The translations under genes were made by a program, and so were the position numbers. The notes under the pieces are model-generated. The model was not told the origin of the DNA and did no database searches. It saw only the letters and a list, made by a program, of their open reading frames with translations. Shown here piece by piece: positions 17,319 through 18,810 of a stretch of 18,810 nucleotides of DNA (position 1 is the first letter of the stretch; every line of letters begins with the position of its first letter). Origin of the DNA: CAZEMR01 sp964513465 (lineage in GTDB: Bacteria; Bacteroidota; Ignavibacteria; Kapaibacteriales; UBA2268); assembly GCA_964513465.1 (NCBI GenBank), contig CAZEMR010000057.1:1-18810 (forward strand), in the 5' to 3' direction.

Positions 17319-17349
17319 TTTGAAATAATTCCGAAATGTATTAAATTTG
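17319..17349 (+). promoter_or_regulatory. Bacteroidota-type promoter for rpmG
   Basis: TTTG at 17319-17322, a 19-bp spacer, then TAAATTTG at 17342-17349: a full match to the Bacteroidota housekeeping pattern TTTG-N19-TAnnTTTG. Transcription would start near 17356, about 28 bases before the ATG at 17385. The rest of the spacer 17183-17318 shows no feature I can name; it must also hold the promoter of the divergent antiporter operon. Confidence 0.6.
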
Positions 17350-17384
17350 AAGTTCCTGAATTTTACTCATTAGGGAGAAATATA

Positions 17385-17564
17385 ATGGCCAAGAAAGATC
17401 ATAGAATTACGATCACTCTGGAATGCACCGAAGCTAAAGCCGAAGGCAAACCTGCTTCGCGCTATACGAGCAAGAAAAACAAGCTTAATACGCCGGCGCG
17501 CATGGAGCTTAAGAAATATAATCCGTTTCTGAGGCGCCATACCCTGCACAAAGAGATCAAGTAA
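17385..17564 (+). CDS. rpmG: 50S ribosomal protein L33
   Basis: A 59-residue protein of the large ribosomal subunit. It shows the family's basic pattern: RITITLECTEAK at the start, RYTSKKNKLNTPARMELKKY in the middle and LRRHTLHKEIK at the end. The positions of the two zinc-binding CxxC pairs are not cysteines (the only Cys is in LECTE), so this is the zinc-free form. AGGGAG (17372-17377) is an ideal ribosome site for the ATG at 17385. It stands alone, without the rpmB, secE, nusG or tRNA neighbours often seen, between divergent and convergent genes. Confidence 0.95.
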   Translation: MAKKDHRITITLECTEAKAEGKPASRYTSKKNKLNTPARMELKKYNPFLRRHTLHKEIK

Positions 17565-17588
17565 TCCGGCAGGAAAATATTTATATAC

Positions 17589-17642
17589 AAAAGGCTGTCC
17601 TTCGAACCCGCTGCAATATCGGGGTTTTAGGGACAGCCTTTT
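17589..17642. terminator. Bidirectional terminator between rpmG and the MazG gene
   Basis: AAAAGGCTGTCC (17589-17600) is the exact reverse complement of GGACAGCCTTTT (17631-17642). A second inner stem, AACCC (17605-17609) with GGGTT (17622-17626), sits in the loop. Both strands leave a short T-run, so one element can end both convergent transcripts. The plus-strand T-run continues only two bases before the MazG stop region. Confidence 0.8.
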
Positions 17643-17649
17643 GGCGCTG

Positions 17650-18009
17650 TCAGTAGTTTTCGCCGCCTTTTGCCAGCCTGAGCCGTTTCTGCTCTATCCA
17701 TCGCAGCTTTTGGGAGACCGCCGCGCCGAGATCGATTCCCCGCGCGTTCGAATAATTCATAAGAGCTATCAGCACATCGGCGGCTTCGTCGGCAAATCTT
17801 TCGTCGTCTACCTGCTTGCCCTTCCATCGCTTTTTCTCGATATTGGCCAGCTCGCCGGCCTCGCCGCATAGCTCGAGCGAGAAAAACTCCGCCGGCCGCT
17901 CTGCGAAATATCCGCGCTGATATTCATCGAACCCGCGCTGGACCGATGCCAGATATTCCGCCGCCTGCCGCGCGAATTCATCTATTTTTTCAAATGGCTT
18001 ATCTTTCAT
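17650..18009 (-). CDS. MazG-like nucleotide pyrophosphohydrolase
   Basis: A 119-residue all-alpha protein. It carries the metal-binding pattern of the MazG/dUTPase-like NTP pyrophosphatase fold: E50-x2-E53 in CGEAGELAN and E75-x2-D78 in DEAADVLIAL. Members hydrolyse nucleoside triphosphates to monophosphates and pyrophosphate for nucleotide-pool cleaning or stress control. The short single-domain length fits the MazG-like subgroup rather than full-length MazG. It begins 11 bp after the response-regulator stop and is probably co-transcribed with it. The specific nucleotide cannot be read from the sequence. Confidence 0.85.
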   Translation of the reverse strand: MKDKPFEKIDEFARQAAEYLASVQRGFDEYQRGYFAERPAEFFSLELCGEAGELANIEKKRWKGKQVDDERFADEAADVLIALMNYSNARGIDLGAAVSQKLRWIEQKRLRLAKGGENY

Positions 18010-18020
18010 ACCGATCCGGA

Positions 18021-18710
18021 TTATGCTTCTTCCTCGGTGCTTGCTTCTCGCATGCGGTACCCAACGCCGCGGATGCTCTGGATCAGGGCTTTGGCCTCTT
18101 CGCTCTCGATTTTCGAACGCAGCCTCTTTATATATACGTCGATGATATTCGATTCGGGGTCGAAATTATGCTTCCAGACGTGTTGGGTAATGGTGCTGCG
18201 GCTTAGGATGCGGTTTTTGTTGCGCATCAGATATTCGAGCAGTGCGTATTCCTTTGTGGTCAGCTCGATTTCCTTGCCGAAGCGATATGCCAGATGCGAA
18301 ACGGTGTCGAGCACGAGATCGGCGCAGCGAAGCTTGGTCGATTTTTCGGGGCTGGAGCGGCGCAGTATCGAGCGCAGGCGGGCGGCCAGCTCTTCGAAGC
18401 TGAATGGCTTGGGCAGATAGTCGTCCGCGCCGAGGTCGAGTCCGGTAACGCGGTCTTCGGTGGTGCCGCGTGCGGTAAGCATAAGCACCGGGGTGGTAAC
18501 TCCGGCGTCGCGCAGCTCTTTGAGCACTGTAAAGCCGTCTTTGCCGGGCAGCATAACGTCGAGAAGGATCGCATCGAAGTGGTTATTCATTGCCATATCC
18601 AGGCCGGTGATGCCATCGGCAGCGGTTTCTACTATATAGCGCTCTTCTTCGAGCCCATGTTTGATAAAGCTCGCTACCTTGCGTTCGTCTTCGACAACAA
18701 GTATTCTCAT
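18021..18710 (-). CDS. OmpR/PhoB-family two-component response regulator
   Basis: A 229-residue DNA-binding regulator. The receiver domain (1-120) has the acidic pocket E7-D8, the phosphoacceptor Asp51 in ILLDVMLPG, Thr79 in LTARG and Lys101 in PKPFSFEEL. A winged-helix trans_reg_C domain (about 130-222) follows, with LTTKEYALLEYLMRN, the recognition region IIDVYIKRLRSKIE, and the closing RGVGYRM. It resembles the CusR/MprA branch. AGGA sits six bases before the ATG at 18710. No histidine kinase follows: the next gene is MazG-like. The kinase may lie to the right of the window or elsewhere. Confidence 0.94.
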   Translation of the reverse strand: MRILVVEDERKVASFIKHGLEEERYIVETAADGITGLDMAMNNHFDAILLDVMLPGKDGFTVLKELRDAGVTTPVLMLTARGTTEDRVTGLDLGADDYLPKPFSFEELAARLRSILRRSSPEKSTKLRCADLVLDTVSHLAYRFGKEIELTTKEYALLEYLMRNKNRILSRSTITQHVWKHNFDPESNIIDVYIKRLRSKIESEEAKALIQSIRGVGYRMREASTEEEA

Positions 18711-18810
18711 GACTAATCCTCACATGTTTATAAGCAGCAAAGTTCGGTCATTTTCTCAGAAATATCGAATAGATCTCTTTGCGTCCATTGGATAATTCCA
18801 GAATTAGATA
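18711..18810. other. Upstream region of the response regulator; no assigned feature
   Basis: These 100 bases precede the minus-strand response regulator and reach the window edge. Apart from the ribosome site I see no clear promoter boxes, operator repeat or gene start. Confidence 0.5.

Noticed and set aside
17650..18009. MazG gene as part of a MazEF toxin-antitoxin system
   Set aside because: No MazE or MazF gene is adjacent; the neighbour is a response regulator.

Overview
The window reads as an ordinary chromosomal stretch from a member of the Fibrobacterota–Chlorobiota–Bacteroidota (FCB) group or a close candidate phylum. The support is indirect. There is a CBM9/DUF5916 outer-membrane protein. 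There is an ECF sigma factor followed by a membrane anti-sigma factor with a C-terminal beta-barrel-like domain. Two intergenic spacers carry matches to the Bacteroidota promoter pattern TTTG-N19/20-TAnnTTTG. Shine-Dalgarno sites are present at some genes (rpmG, the CHAD gene, the second M16 gene, the lipoprotein) but absent at others. Base composition is near balanced in most genes and AT-rich between them. I see no tRNA, rRNA, CRISPR, transposase, integrase or phage gene.

Layout. (1) 1-135: overlapping inverted repeats downstream of a minus-strand pair, a CHAD-domain protein and a TrkH/KtrB-type potassium transporter (136-2797). (2) 2932-5549, plus strand: a CBM9/DUF5916 outer-membrane protein and a small three-helix membrane protein. 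(3) 5642-10264, plus strand: a very large protein of about 1540 residues that joins an AMP-forming acyl-CoA-synthetase-like domain, a long unassigned helical middle and a C-terminal GNAT acetyltransferase; it has its own promoter candidate. (4) 10361-12810, plus strand: a six-codon leader frame, an ECF sigma factor, an anti-sigma protein whose C-terminal part looks like an eight-strand beta-barrel, and a lipoprotein, ended by a clear terminator. (5) 12884-17182, minus strand: a cation:proton antiporter, a catalytically complete M16 zinc peptidase and a catalytically dead M16 lipoprotein, ended by their own terminator. (6) 17385-17564, plus strand: ribosomal protein L33, convergent with (7) a minus-strand response regulator plus MazG-like pair (17650-18710), with a shared bidirectional terminator.

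How they fit. Most of the window concerns the cell envelope and ions: K+ uptake, cation/proton exchange, an outer-membrane barrel, lipoproteins and secreted peptidases. The most interesting unit is the sigma/anti-sigma/lipoprotein cluster. Its anti-sigma factor appears able to hold both membranes at once: a cytoplasmic sigma-binding end, one inner-membrane helix, a linker of about 130 residues, then a barrel-like end. If that is right, it would couple outer-membrane state directly to transcription. The second is the acyl-activating/acetyltransferase fusion, which has an unusual motif where the catalytic lysine is expected.
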